Notes: generated by a model not told the origin, from the letters alone. Numbered from the stretch's first letter, positions 1 through 11,922 are shown. The stretch: DNA of 64,000 nucleotides from Hymenopus coronatus (GCA_030762935.1 CM060882.1:21643001-21707000), one strand, 5' to 3'. Translations and numbers: made by a program.

Positions 1-223
1 CGTTCCCCGAGGTCTTCTAGAGCGTCAACGCATTCTTCGATGAGCCCATGGTTCTTCATTCTTCCGCCGAGAACTTCCATTTTTCCCCCCAAACTCCCCC
101 GGGACAAAAACTACGCAATAAAGCGAGAGCTAGGATAGACGACAGAGAAAGAAGAAATAATAGGTAGCTTAAGGGATACAATTGCTGTAATGTTATATAG
201 GAGTGTTATGGGGAAGAGAAAAA

Positions 224-1091
224 TCTTATGTGTTACATTCACATGACATTTTCCACATGTCTGTAACAAATTATTCTTAAAAGCCTATACTTCTATCTAC
301 TTCGTGCTAATCAAGATATACATTAGCAGAAATGCTTTGATCTTATAAATAGAAGAGAAATAAGATGATACACTAGGCCTAAAACGATAGACAAATATTT
401 TAAAAGCTGGTTGCCATATGCATATCATCCGTTTCTTTACATTGCCAAGAGTTGGCAAATTCCCGTATATGAAAAGTTTTAAGTATTTTAAAACTGAAAT
501 CAATAACAAGGAATATCTCAAAACTGTCAACTCTACGAAGTAAAACAAAAAAGAAAAAAAAAAAGTATGTGATATAAATTGTGTATTTCAATGAGATCTA
601 CATATTGTGGGTAGTAAGTTTCTGTCTATCTCTTAGTTTGCTAGTTATGCAAAATCCAGTAAAATTCATTCAGAATAAAGAGGTCCTCAGAGACTATTCC
701 CAGAAAATTCAATACATACATTTTATTTTTCGTGTTAATATAGGTATTTAATATATGGTATTTTAATTAAAATCGTTAGAGCCATTTTTTAGAAAATTAA
801 ATTTTTTGAAAATGTTTCCATGTAAAGAATAGTTTGGGGTGGAGGATTTAGCTCAAAATCTCTGTGTCGCATTCCTGGAAGATACTAAACTCATATACCA
901 AGTTTGTTATTTTATCCACTTTTTGTCTTTGAGTTATCGTGTTCACACACCACACGGACCTTTTTCTAAAAATGCTTTTTTTTATACATGGAACCCTAAA
1001 ACATCTCTTTCCGGTGAAATCTCGGTATCGAATTTTGGGTGGAATTCTATACCTTCTCTATATAGTATGTACATAGTACGTGTAGAGAAAG
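224..1091 (-). repeat. HINE-like dispersed element (ACTTTCTCTA family), copy 1
   Basis: Near full-length copy, tail end on the left (TCTTATGTGTTACATTCACA) and hairpin head on the right ending in AGAGAAAG. It carries the family's internal landmarks, such as the stretch read in reverse as CCAAAATTCGATACCGAGAT. It is inserted in or beside a non-LTR reverse transcriptase remnant that continues to its right. The strand given here and for all copies is + when the ACTTTCTCTA hairpin head lies on the left. Confidence 0.8.
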
Positions 1092-1420
1092 ATCTGTGCT
1101 CACTATGTGGCAATGTCGATAACAATTTACACTGTATAATTGAGTGCGAGGAAACTAAAATCTGAAGAGTGAAAACATGGAATAACATCTGGGGAAAGTT
1201 ACCACCAAGATAAAGTACTTAAAACTTTTTGGAAACAATAAGAAAGACTTTCTGAAACTAGGTAATCATACAGGGAAAATGAGAGATAAATGGGGGAGGA
1301 AAGTAGCCAAAGAAAGAGAGGATCTTAATAATAGAACAGATGAGGTTGTAACTTAGAAGAGAGATAAACAGATTAATTGGGTACGGTATAAAAATGTGCA
1401 AATAGAGGGAAAGGTACATA
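1092..1420 (+). pseudogene. Non-LTR reverse transcriptase C-terminal remnant (uninterrupted copy)
   Basis: Translation gives a CxxC..H...C zinc-knuckle-like end (LCSLCGNVDNNLHCIIEC) typical of the region after the reverse transcriptase domain in arthropod non-LTR elements. Stops break it soon after. The next stretch (KMRDKWGRKVAKEREDLNNR) is the empty-site equivalent of the copy interrupted at 24202-25036. The 3' part also aligns with 23960-24200 in reverse. Confidence 0.65.
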
Positions 1421-1512
1421 TACATAAATAACCTGGATGTTAACTGTATGCGATACCAAATTCAGCAACTCCAGGAAAGTAAGACGTTTGTAACTTGAAA
1501 AGATGAAATAAA

Positions 1513-1716
1513 TTATCTATCTATCCCAAGTTCTTCCACGTTCTTTTTCACGCCGGCCAGTTGTTCGTCGAGGGTTGTTGTTTTCTCCCGATATCTCAAT
1601 TCATTCGCTATCTTGGTTCTCATCTTCTCCATTCCCGAATTAATTTCTTCTCTTTTCCCCATGGCGGATTCCATCTTTGTGTCCATCTTTTCCATCCCTG
1701 ATTTCACTTCGTCCAT
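1513..1716 (-). pseudogene. Coiled-coil, gag-like retrotransposon fragment
   Basis: A 67-codon open stretch repeats the pattern SGMEKMxTKM and is rich in Lys, Glu and Met, predicting a coiled coil. Similar MEEVKSGMEK-type heptads are common in retrotransposon-derived proteins of spiders and horseshoe crabs (recalled family knowledge). No intact gene is visible around it. It could also be a short structural exon, but no splice sites were convincing. Confidence 0.35.
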
Positions 1717-2069
1717 TCCGGTTTTCGTAACAAAAACTGCTCTTGTTACTCCAAAATATTAGTTATTTATATCATAAGTAACTTAAATAGACTATTATTT
1801 GTGAGTGGGATGTTTTGTATACGAGCGCGTAAGCGCGAGTCTTCTATTTCTCATAACCAAATATAAGCCACGTGTAATATACGCTTTATCCTATTCTAAT
1901 ATTAATTGAAATATTCTTATATTTATTAATATTATTAGAGTCGTCAATTGGAGGAATTGAATTTTAGTCGTGACGTAGGTGCTTAGTTTCTTTGTTGCTG
2001 CGTAATCCCGCCGGGATAAACAGTTTCAATTCTGGCTGTTTAAACTGCACCAAATAAATCAATAAATGA

Positions 2070-2174
2070 ATGAAAATGGATATTCCCGAAGAGGTTTTAG
2101 AGTATGCTAAGAAAGCTGTACTTAGTTTGTTACCCGGCAAATCGAAGGATTTACAAGAAATTTTCATTATTTAA
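2070..2174 (+). pseudogene. Crypton/tyrosine-recombinase-like N-terminal fragment
   Basis: A short ORF contains LEYAKKAVLSLLPGKSKDLQ, which resembles the start of mobile tyrosine-recombinase proteins (LLPxKSxxxYE pattern) found in many arthropod genomes. The rest of the domain is not in frame, so this is at most a decayed remnant. The identification rests on pattern memory only. Confidence 0.3.
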
Positions 2175-2661
2175 AGTATGGGTTGCTGTCAAAGGAATTA
2201 ACTTAATTTACAATGAAATAGATTCATTTTTTTGGTGTTTCTTAAAATACATGAAATGTATACATGAAGTCTATAGGATATGATAAAATTATTTAGTTCG
2301 TCCACTGATTACACATAAAAATCTGTTTTCTAATAAATATATTTCTTCAACGTTTACGCAACAATTCTACCGTATAGTTTCCTTTCGACACTGGCTGCGG
2401 CGACGGCGGCTACTACTGCACGCTCTGAATTTTCCGTCGAAACAGACTCAAATGCTGCACGCCATGCATTCCCAGTTGAAACTGAACTGTCTGCGGGGCT
2501 CGTCCTCTCGATGACGTGGCAGGAGACCTCCAGAAGCACGTGCAAACCATCGCATATGCCACAATCTCACGTAGATGTTACAATGCACGGCTTCGAAGTT
2601 AAAGAAGTTGCCGACACACACGTGTCCACTCACACAGGTGTAACAACGCATGACAATCAGC

Positions 2662-2717
2662 TTATTATTATTATTATTATTATTATTATTGTTATTGTCA
2701 TCAGCATTATTATTACC
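2662..2717. repeat. (ATT)n microsatellite
   Basis: About 11 ATT units followed by degenerate copies. Confidence 0.9.
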
Positions 2718-2752
2718 TATATGCAATAAAGTTCATTGAAATCATTTATCTT

Positions 2753-3062
2753 GTTAAGGACGGCGTTCATTAAATCCTGAACAAAAATGTATTTTTCAGA
2801 GCATGATGACCCTGCCCTACTCTTCTTCCTCTTGAATATTGCTCCCTTGACTGAGGTGCAATTTTCAACTTGCAAGCTGTCTCTCCAGGAAACAGATTTT
2901 AGTATGTTGCCTCCTGCCCCTAGTACAGGGTAGTCTTTTGTTTGCTAATGGTTATTGCCCTGAAAGGAGGAGTGGTCCCAGTTGAGGGTCACCATGTTTT
3001 GGAGAAAACAATACATCACTTGCCCAGTGAACAAAATTAAAGATCTAGGCCAGAACTTGGTT
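2753..3062 (+). repeat. Dispersed repeat R1, copy 1
   Basis: Matches 29845-30200 in the same orientation over about 300 bases. Shared landmarks include TCAACTTGCAAGC, CTCCAGGAAACAGATTTTA (second copy CTCCAAGAAACAGATTTTA), TTTGTTTGCTAATG and CATGTTTTGGAGAAAAC. No protein was recognised. Confidence 0.65.
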
Positions 3063-3132
3063 GCAAAATATGCCTCTGCGTAAAAGGAGAGCATACTAAA
3101 ACTAAGAACTTGTTACTTTCTCTGCAGGAATT

Positions 3133-3884
3133 ATGCACATAGTGTATAGAGAAGGTACTGTATTCCACCCAAAAATTTGACAGAGAATTCACCGGAAATA
3201 CATGTTTTAGGACCCCCTGAATCCAAAAAAGGTATTTTTAGACAAAAAAAAAAAAAGAAAAAAAGTCCATCTGGGTGTGTCTGTGGGCAGCATAGTTCAA
3301 AAACAAAAAGTATGGAAAACATTTCAAAAATGTTGACTTTCTCAAAAATGACTATTGATTTTATTAAAGTATCTTATATTTAAGATATTTGCATGACAAA
3401 TGAAATGCATATCTTGAATTTTATGGGAATAGCCTCTAAATACCTCTATTCTGAATGAATTATTTTGAATTTTGCATAACTAGTAAACCATTAGAGATAG
3501 ATAAAAATTACTACACAAAAAATGTACAGCTCCTTAAAACACACAATTTATGTTGTATACATTTTGTCCTAGAGCTGGCCATTTTCGAGATATTTCTTGT
3601 TATTAGTTTCAATTTTAAAATACTTAAAACTTCTCTCACAGGAATTGTCAATTCCTGGCCATGCAAAGAAATGGATTTCAATCCCATAGCAATCACATTT
3701 TAAAACATTTTATTATCGGTTTAGCCTAGTGTATTCTCTTATTTCCCTTCTACTTACAACAAAGCAAGTAATAAGACCATTTCTGCTAATATTTATTTTG
3801 ATTAGCATGAAGTAGATAAAAGAATAAGCTCATAAACAATAATTTGTTACAGAGATGTAGAGAAAGTCATCTGAACGGAACACA
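3133..3884 (+). repeat. HINE-like element, copy 2
   Basis: The head is truncated to CATAGTGTATAGAGAAGGTA and the tail reaches GAACGGAACACA followed by a T-run. Internally shortened relative to copy 3. Confidence 0.8.
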
Positions 3885-3899
3885 TTTTTTTTAATGTAT

Positions 3900-4470
3900 A
3901 GATATTATTAGCAACTTAAGAAGTGGGTGTACCAAATTTCATCTTCATACATATGTATTAGCATTCTTGAAATATTTATTTACATAAATTGTATTAGGTA
4001 CAATCAAAATCCCATCTGCTGCAACAAATACTGATGTTACGTTTTCAATTTCATTGCATATTATCTGAACAACAAATTTTGGATATAGTATTTCTTACAC
4101 TAAACAGTTAAGAAGAAATATTTTATACCACAAAGTGTAAAAAATGAGTGAAAAATAGTGCATGACTAAGCTATTTATTAAGATAAAAAAAAATAATAAA
4201 AAAAAACTATGACCAATATAAAAATTCCAATCCATAAATTTATTACCTGCATTGTGAAAAAGTTTTATACCTTTAGATGTATTTTTGTGGGAGAAGATTT
4301 TGAATAAGAAAAACATTTAATTCGTGAAAAATTAGTGTATGCAATTTATATAATATAAACTAGTCAATTTCTCTAACTTTGAAATCTCCATTTTGGTAAG
4401 TTGTGCCCTTTTTCATGATAAGCTTTTGAGTCTTCATTTTATCTAGCTTCATTACTTGACAAGCATTTGT
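3900..4470. other. Unassigned AT-rich sequence
   Basis: No coding potential, tRNA-like box or repeat shared with other parts of the window was seen. Confidence 0.4.
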
Positions 4471-4473
4471 TTA

Positions 4474-4615
4474 TTACTTTCTCTATATGTACTATGTATA
4501 TAGTGTATAGAGAAGGTATTGCACTCCACCCAAAAATTTGATACCGAGATTTCAACGGAAATATATGTTTTAGGGTCCCCTGTACCAAAAAAAAAAAAAG
4601 CATTTTCATAAAAAG

Positions 4616-4681
<66 letters not shown>

Positions 4682-5319
4682 GTGTGTCTGTGAACATGAT
4701 AACTCAAAAACGAAAAGTCGGTAAAATACCAAACTTGGTGTTTAAGTTTAGTATCTTCCAGGGACACGACACGAAGATTTTGAAAAAATCCCCCCACCCC
4801 AAACTACCCTTTACATGGAACTTTTTTCGAAAATGTTGATTTTCTTAAAAATGGCTCTAACGATTTTGATTAAAATTTACCTGACAAATAAAATGTATAT
4901 CTTGAATTTTCTGGGAATAGCCTCTGAAGACTACTTTATTCTGGATGAATTTTACGGAATGTTGAATAACTGCTAAACAGTAAGAGATGGACAAAAACTT
5001 ACTACACGAAAAATGTAGAGCGCGTTAAAACACACAATTTATGTTATATACATTTTTTTCGTGGAGTCATCGTTTTTGGTTTCCGCTATGAAGACATATT
5101 TTTCTCATATAGAAATTTGTCAACTGCTTCCATACAAAGGAACTTCAGTGACATAGCAACCAGCAAGGAACAAAGCAAACATAGCATCAAGGGACCAAGT
5201 AATAAGACTATTCCTGCTATTAGTTTCTTGATTAGCATGAACTAAATAGAAGTATAAGCTTTTTAACAGTAATTTGTTGCAGAGATGTAGAGAAAGTCAT
5301 GTGAATGGAACACATCAGA
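4474..5319 (+). repeat. HINE-like element, copy 3 (near full length)
   Basis: Begins TACTTTCTCTATATGTACTA, has the second hairpin arm ATAGTGTATAGAGAAGGTA, and ends GAATGGAACACATCAGA plus T-run. The internal GT stretch is expanded to about 60 bases. Confidence 0.9.
4617..4679. repeat. (GT)n microsatellite inside HINE-like copy 3
   Basis: About 30 GT units at the place where other copies carry only GTGTGTGTCTGTG. It is an expansion of the element's own internal GT tract. Confidence 0.95.
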
Positions 5320-5734
5320 TTTTTTTTTTAAATTATATTCAATATTTGCAATCTTACTCGCTTTTGAAGGCAGAGTAGAACAATTTTTTACGTCAAACAG
5401 ATCTAAAATATGTGTTCCAATCACCCTAACAGGTTAACACTTTCCAGATACTGTAAGATATGGTGTATTTTTTTACAGTGAAAATCCAAAAGTCAATTTT
5501 TTTAACCAAAATATCTAAAAATTCAATTAGGTGTTCCTTTAATGTTTACATTCTAATATATTTTAATCCTCTTTTAGGATACCTCTGAAATATCTCCAGC
5601 ATTTAATGCAGAAGAAATAATTACTTTTCAAGCTCGTCAGGACAACAATACTACTATTGGAAACAAACACCATTGTGATGAGAATAATACACTTTTGTAG
5701 TCTATGTATTTTCCAAGAGGAGAAATAGGAAGTG

Positions 5735-5870
5735 GCAGCGCCATGGTTGAATGGATAGACCTCTCGTCTCACATCTATAGATTAAAATCATATGTTCACA
5801 ATTGGCTAGTAGCTAGGCCTTTTTATTCAATTGATGACTTCATGGATAGTGATATAGATATTATGTTGTA
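5735..5870 (+). repeat. tRNA-derived SINE-like fragment
   Basis: GCGCCATGGTTGAATGGATA looks like a polymerase III A box region. The B-box equivalent is degraded (TCATATGTTCACAA). Confidence 0.35.
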
Positions 5871-6027
5871 ATCTTTCTTCAAATGAACAATTGTAACTTA
5901 CATGTAAATTCAAATATTTTTAAACTTTGACAGTGTCTTTTCTGGATATATATGCTGGTCTCAGAAAAATAAATAAAAAAAAAAATAATAATAATAACAA
6001 TAATAATATCATTATTATTATCATCAT

Positions 6028-6124
6028 CTAGGCAGCCCAGGTTCGATCCCAAGCGCCTGCAAGTGGGATTTGTGGTGGATGAACCAGTGTCTGGACGGGT
6101 TTTCTCTGGGTCCTCCAGTTTCCC
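6028..6124 (+). repeat. SINE-D fragment
   Basis: Has the B box CAGGTTCGATCCC and then GTGGGATTTGTGGTGGATGA, matching the full SINE-D at 43866-44115. The A-box half is missing. Confidence 0.65.
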
Positions 6125-6795
6125 CATAAAAATTCTGCAAAATTCACCAGGAATAAAGAGATTTTCAGAGGCTATTCCCAGAAAACTCAAAATATACATT
6201 TTATTTTTGATGTAAATGTCTATTATATTGCATTTTATTCAAAATCGATAGAACCATTTGGAAACAAACAAAATTTTCAAAAGCCCACCTGGTAGTGCGG
6301 TGGTAGCATGTCTGCCTCGCATCCAATAGGTTGAGAGTTTGAATATCGCTAAGGGTAAGTTACCCAGATTAGGAGATTTTCGCTTATCCTGAGAAAACAA
6401 ATGTCAAGTAACTTTAAGCTCCATGGACCCCGAGATCATTTGAGCATCATTTAGCCAATTTCATTCATTCACTGTCCGATATGACCAACCAGGTTAAAAG
6501 ATGTTAAATTACAAACAAAATTTCTCCATGTAAAGGATAATCTTTACTGGGGGTATTTTCTTGAAAATCTTCATGTTGCATCCTTGAAATATATTTAACA
6601 TAAATACCAAGTTTGGTGCGTAACAGCGTTTTCATTTTTGAACTATGCTGCCCAAAGACACACATACAGACGTTTTCCTAAAAATGATTTTTTCAGACTC
6701 TGGTGAAATCTTGACATCAAATGTTTGGGTGGAATGCAATACCTTCTCTAGCTGCTATGTATATTGTATGTATAATATACATGCTAGAGAAAGTA
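6124..6795 (-). repeat. HINE-like element, copy 4, split by SINE-B
   Basis: Truncated at its tail end (left). The head hairpin ends in GCTAGAGAAAGTA. A SINE-B (6284-6515) is nested inside. Confidence 0.75.
6284..6515 (+). repeat. SINE-B, nested in HINE-like copy 4
   Basis: tRNA-like 5' part GCGGTGGTAGCATGTCTGCC (A box), weak B box GAGAGTTTGAATATCGC, then the family body with GACCCCGAGATCATTTGAGC. The 3' end is AGGTTAAAAGATGTTAAATT. Related copies lie at 9328, 10287 and 47088. Confidence 0.75.
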
Positions 6796-6799
6796 GTCA

Positions 6800-7480
6800 T
6801 GAAAGGACAAATGTTAGCATTTCTTTATTTCTATTATCCAAATTGTTATTCTTATTTTCTTTTCTTTTATATGAATTTGATAGCACACAAACATGTGATG
6901 TTTTGCATAAACTTTTTGTATGAGTGTTTGTCAATGTGAGTTATGTACACTCAGAACTAACTTTAAGAATTACATTACAATATGATTTTGTGCATCAATA
7001 AAAATTCTTCTACTGCTTTATTTTTATGTTAAGTGGAAAGATGAAGGTAATGCAGAATTACGAAAGTACTGTATGTCATTGTGTAGGTATGGAAAAATGA
7101 GCATCCTACAAGCTAAACTAAAGAAGTGCTGTGTTTTAACACTGAGAGATAAAATTCCTTACTTCTCCACTGATAAAGTTCCTAGTAACTGTCCTTGAAT
7201 ATTTCTGTTTCTGGATAAACAGCTGAGTGAGTGCATGCCATTCAGATTGCAGATCCAGTGAAACTGGCCTGATGCAGCTCTATCAGTGGAGAAAGCACAA
7301 CCTTGCATGCAGTCATACTTAAGCATTCAAAACCATGTATGTGAATTTATTTCTAGTTGAATTATAATTTAGCTCAGATGATTTATTTTGCAAAGGAATC
7401 ATGCAGCAAGCATAAGTTAATGCACAACATCCTACATTTTTAAAAATGGCATTTTAAAAAGCAGAAGACCGGGAAAACAA
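6800..7480. other. Unassigned AT-rich sequence
   Basis: No gene or dispersed repeat was recognised between the flanking HINE-like copies. Confidence 0.4.
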
Positions 7481-7484
7481 AACT

Positions 7485-7550
7485 AGAGCCTGGGAGATCC
7501 ATGGTTCAAATCCCGGTTATGGCACTGAATTTTTCAGTCTGACTGAAAAA
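7485..7550 (+). repeat. SINE-C fragment
   Basis: Contains GGAGATCCATGGTTCAAATC with the B box GGTTCAAATCC, followed by GGCACTGAATTTTTCAGTCT. It is cut off by the HINE-like element that starts at 7551. Confidence 0.6.
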
Positions 7551-8386
7551 TCTGATGTGTTCCATTTGCATGACTTTCTCTACATTTCTGAAACAAATTA
7601 TTCTATTTACTTCATCTAATCGAGAAAAAATTAGCAGAAATAGTCTTATTACTTACTTCCTTGAAAGTAGAAGCAAAATAAGGGGGTAACAAAGGTTAAA
7701 GTGATAGTCAAAAGCTGGTTGCTATTTGACTGAAGTTCCTTTGTTTGTATGAACAGGAGTTGACAAATTCCTGTATGAGAAAAGTATGTTTTTCAAAGCT
7801 GAAACCAAAAAACAAGGAATGTCTCAAAAACAATCAACTCCACCAAAAAAATGCATATAATTTAAATTGCGTGTTTTAACATGCTATACATTTTTATGTG
7901 GTAACTTTTTGTCCATCTCTTAAGGTTTAGTAGTTATGCAAAATTCCATAAAATTCATTCAGAATAAAGTAGTCTTCAGAGGCTATTCCCAGAAAAATTA
8001 AGATGTACAGTTTATTTGACAGGTAAATACCTTTAATATACAATATTTTAATCAAAATCGTTAGAGCTATTTTTAAGAAAATAAAAATGTTCGAAAAAGT
8101 TCCATGTAAATGGTAGTTTAGGGTGGGGGGATTTTTTTCAAAATCTTCTGTGGCATCCCTGGAAGATACTAAACTTAAATACCAAATTTGGTATTTTACC
8201 AACTTTTTATTTTTGAGTTATCCTGTTCACAGACAAACGGACACATAGACCTTTTTCTGAAAATGTTCTTTTTGGATACAGGGGACCCTAAAACATATAT
8301 TTCTGGTGAAATCTCGGTATTGAATTTTTGGGTGGATTGCAATACCTTCTCTATACACTATGTACATAGTAAGTGTAGAGAAAGTA
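7551..8386 (-). repeat. HINE-like element, copy 5 (near full length)
   Basis: Begins TCTGATGTGTTCCATTTGCA and ends with the hairpin head TAAGTGTAGAGAAAGTA followed by an A-run. Confidence 0.9.
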
Positions 8387-8404
8387 AAAAACAATTAAAT
8401 TAAC

Positions 8405-8770
8405 ACATATTGACCTAATAGTTGGCTGAACCATGCAGCAAAGGACTTAAAAGTGCTTATGACATTGTAAGCCACCCCAAGGGGTATGGATTATGTCATC
8501 TCAAAAAAAACAGTTTGAGATTACCTTGTGGTTTACGAGAAACATGTGACTCGATTGAGAAATTTAATTCCATGCCAGCATGTTGCCACGGTAGCTCAGT
8601 GATTAGAGCAACCAGCTACTGACCAGGAGATCCATGATTCTAAACCCAGTTATGGCACTGAATTTTACAGTCTGACTCTAACTTTCCAGATTTTTGCTCT
8701 CCTGTAAAATGTCATTCTCAGATTTAGAGGTTTTACACTTTTGCCAATGATAAGGAATATCAAAGCAATG
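8405..8770 (+). repeat. Composite repeat: module U plus SINE-C
   Basis: A module of about 165 bases (TTGACCTAATAGTTGGCTGA to TTAATTCCATGCCAGC) precedes the tRNA-like SINE-C (CACGGTAGCTCAGTGATTAG, A box). The B box is degraded. The same module and SINE order occurs at 22262-22570 and, inverted, at 32850-33105. Confidence 0.75.
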
Positions 8771-8879
8771 GAAATAGATTGTTTTGTATTATTCCAAGAA
8801 CTAACACATGACAAATTATTTCAAAGATAAAAGCAAAGATAATTATTCTTCCACACAATACTGTGTGTAGGACAAGGAT

Positions 8880-8990
8880 TGAAAAAGTTGAAAAATGCAA
8901 TGCCATACCCAGATTTTGAATCAGGATCTTCTAGTTTCTGCCCAGTTGCTCTAACCAACTGAACTACCATGCCAATGTTAGTACAACATT
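8880..8990 (-). repeat. SINE-C copy
   Basis: Reverse complement carries GGCATGGTAGTTCAGTTGGT (A box) and a diverged B box. No upstream module U was seen. Confidence 0.55.
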
Positions 8991-9279
8991 AAATTCTCCA
9001 ATGGAATAATATTTTTCTTGTATGGAAATCTGTATCTCCCCAGCATCTCTGAGAAAAACCTGGAGAGAACCTCAGTGAGGGCATTTCTGACAGGTTTTAA
9101 TCTCCTGTTCACAAGTCCATGACTTGACCACCCAGCTACTCATGTCAGCATAAAGGCGTAATGAATTCTTATAACTATATAGCTAGCACCATAAGCCTAA
9201 AGACTGAAATGCACCTTGAGTAAAACATGGAAAACTGCACCAAAACAAACAACACTGCAACTAGCGCTATTAATATGTT

Positions 9280-10284
9280 TACTTTCTCTAGCACATATGT
9301 ACATACAATATACACAGTAGCTAGAGAAGGCATTTTTTTTTTTTTTGGGTAGTTTAACGTCCTTTAACCTGCTTGTTCGAATGATGAATGAAATTGGTGA
9401 AATGATGCTGAAATGATCTCGGGGTCCACGGAGCTAAAAGTTACTCGACATTCGCCTTCTCAGGATAAGGGAAACCCCCCCCCCCCAAAAAACCTTATCT
9501 GGGTAACTCACCCTAAGCGAGATTCGAACTCATGACGTTTTGAATGTGAGGCAGACACGCTATCACCACACTACCCAGGCCGGCAGAGAAGGCACTGTAT
9601 TCCACCCGAAAATTTGATGTCAAAATGTTACTGGAAATCCTATGTTTTGAGCTCCCCTGAGTCTGAAAAAAAAAGTTTAGAAAAAAGTATGTGGACAGCA
9701 TAGCTCAAAAACGAAAAGACAGTTAAAAACCAAGACTTCAAAAAAAAATTCCCCCACCATATAGTACCCTTTACATGACAAAATGTTTGAAAATTTTCTT
9801 TTTATCAAAAATGGCTAACGACTTTGATTAAAATTAAAGAGATTTACATCACAAATAAAATGTATATTTTGAACACCTCTTTATTCTGTAAGTGTTTTGC
9901 AGAATTTTGCATAATGGTTAAATGTTAAGAGATAGACAAAAAAAAATGTAGAGCTTGTTAAAACATATCATTTATATCATACGTTTTTCTTGACCATTTT
10001 TGAGATATTCCTTGTTATTGGTTTCAGTTTTAAACAAGCTAACTTTTCCCAAACAGGACCATGCAAAGCAAAGTGAACAACAATTGTTTTCGCATAACAC
10101 CCAACTTTTAAAAGAGATTTAGTACAGTGTATTCCCTTGTTTTCCTCCTATTTACAATGAAGCAAGTAATAAGACCAATTCTGCTAATGTTAATCTCAAT
10201 GATGTAGATAAAAGAATAACCTTTCGTAAGAATAGTTTATATATGGAATAGCTAGAGAAAGTCATGCGAATGGATTACGTCAGA
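9280..10284 (+). repeat. HINE-like element, copy 6, split by SINE-B
   Basis: Head TACTTTCTCTAGCACATATG to GTAGCTAGAGAAGGCA is interrupted by a SINE-B, and the element resumes at CTGTATTCCACCC near 9593. The tail reaches GGATTACGTCAGATTC. Confidence 0.8.
9328..9592 (-). repeat. SINE-B, nested in HINE-like copy 6
   Basis: Reverse complement: GTAGTGTGGTGATAGCGTGT (A box), ATGAGTTCGAATCTCGC (B box), body, then AGGTTAAAGGACGTTAAACT with a poly(A) tail. This is the best-preserved SINE-B here. The bracketing sequence GAGAAGGCA ... GAGAAGGCA suggests a target duplication of about 9 bases. Confidence 0.85.
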
Positions 10285-10286
10285 TT

Positions 10287-10520
10287 CTTTTTTTAGTTTA
10301 ACATCTTTTAATCTAGTAGGTATATTGGATGATGAATAAAAATGGTTGATGTATGATCAAATGAACCCCAGGCCCACTTAGCTTAGAATTACTCAACAGT
10401 CACCTTCTCAGAATAAGGGGAAAACCCCAGAAAAAAAAAACATTGGGGTAACTCACCCTATCCAAGATTTGAACTGGGGACCTTATGAATGTGGGGCTGG
10501 CACACTATTAATATTGTTGA
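10287..10520 (-). repeat. SINE-B copy
   Basis: Reverse complement has a diverged B box (AGTTCAAATCTTGG) and a 3' end AGATGTTAAACTAAAAAA. It sits exactly at the tail of HINE-like copy 6. Confidence 0.75.
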
Positions 10521-10590
10521 CCTAAGTTAAAAGCCAAGATTTTAATCATGAACAACAAAACAATCCTTAAAATCTCTTTTTTATGTTCTT

Positions 10591-11215
10591 TACTAAATAC
10601 ATCAAGTAGGGGAAGTATTGCATTTCACCCAAATATTCATGACCAAGATTTCAGTGGAAAGAAGTTTTTTAAGCTCCCTGAATACAATAAAAAAACATTT
10701 TTAGAAAAAGCTCTCTGTGTGTGCGTGTGAGTATAACAGAAAAAAAAAAGTTGGCTAAATACCAAACTTGATATTTTTATTCAGTATCTTCCAAGGATGA
10801 GATACCAAGATTTTCAAGAAAACCCCCTTCCTCAAAACTACCCCTTAGATGAAACATTTTGGGTTTCTCAAAAATGACTAATGTTTTTGATTTAAATACC
10901 AAATGTTTAACATATTTTCATGACAGATGAAGTGTTTCAGTATTTTGAATTTTCTGGAAATTAAAGTCATTTTCATTCTGGATGAAATTTGCATTACTGG
11001 TAAAACATTACAAACAAACACAACCTTATTATACAAAAACATGGGACAGATTAGTTAACCATTTTCAATATATTTCTTGTTATTAGTGTAAATTTTTCCA
11101 ATACTTATACTTTTCTCAACTGGGAAACAATTACTCATTTTTTTTATTCTGGTTCACACAGTGACCCACTCTTAAAGGACATAACTATCACTTTAACCTA
11201 GTGTATTTCCTTATT
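10591..11215 (+). repeat. HINE-like element, copy 7 (diverged)
   Basis: Starts near AAGTAGGGGAAGTATTGCAT and shows the family body with deletions. The tail is lost. Confidence 0.65.
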
Positions 11216-11220
11216 CCTTG

Positions 11221-11354
11221 AGTTATGATGCACAGAGCTTTTTATAAAATGCTTTCTATGGATTCAGGAGACAAACATGTATTTCCAGTGAAATTTTAGT
11301 ATCAAAATTTTGGGTGGAATGTAATACCCTCACTACCTACATGTATGAGAAAGT
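11221..11354 (-). repeat. HINE-like element, head-only fragment
   Basis: Contains the reverse of the head third, ending TACATGTATGAGAAAGTA. Confidence 0.6.
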
Positions 11355-11657
11355 AAAAACTATTAGGAGGTTGATAGGATAGTTTAGAAAATTAATAATG
11401 TAATATTAGTTCCATGTTCTTGTTTGAAGAATCAGAAAATAAAATTAATAAAAGCTCAAAATTTAGGATTGAATCCACCAGTATGCCTAGGCTTCACTCA
11501 GTGCATTTAGCAGAAGTATGTTTTCATGAACTGTTGCACACACCATCAGCTGTTGTCAATTGGATTGAATATCCAGGCTCCTCATTGACCTCCACCCAGA
11601 CAGTGGAGGCTTCAACAAACAGGTTCACTTCTGTGGGAATTTCAAAGCTCAGCCAAA

Positions 11658-11922
11658 TAGAAATGGCGTGTTATTTATGGACACTCTTTAACTGCTGTGG
11701 TTCTCAGCATCCCATTCTATATTGGGCGTGAAAGATCGCTTAATTTTGCTCAGAGGCCTCTCTATTAGGCTTGAGGTTCTTTTATGTGCCGTAAATCTAC
11801 GACACGGCAGCAAAGGAAGCTATGCTAAGGATTTACACCTGAAAAAATCCATCGTCCTCCGGGTTTGAAACCTGACCTTGGTATATGAAGTTAGCACGGT
11901 AACCATTACCCCACGGAGGACA
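11658..11922 (-). repeat. SINE-A copy
   Basis: Reverse complement begins GTCCTCCGTGGGGTAATGGT (A box) and has a B-box region near GTCAGGTTTCAAACCCGGA. The body includes GAACCTCAAGCCTAATAGAG and ends at the common CATAAATAAC terminus. Matches 14575, 29565 and 37712. Confidence 0.8.

Noticed and set aside
4617..4697. ORFs of repeating Thr-His or Cys-Val
   Set aside because: They are translations of the (GT)n microsatellite.
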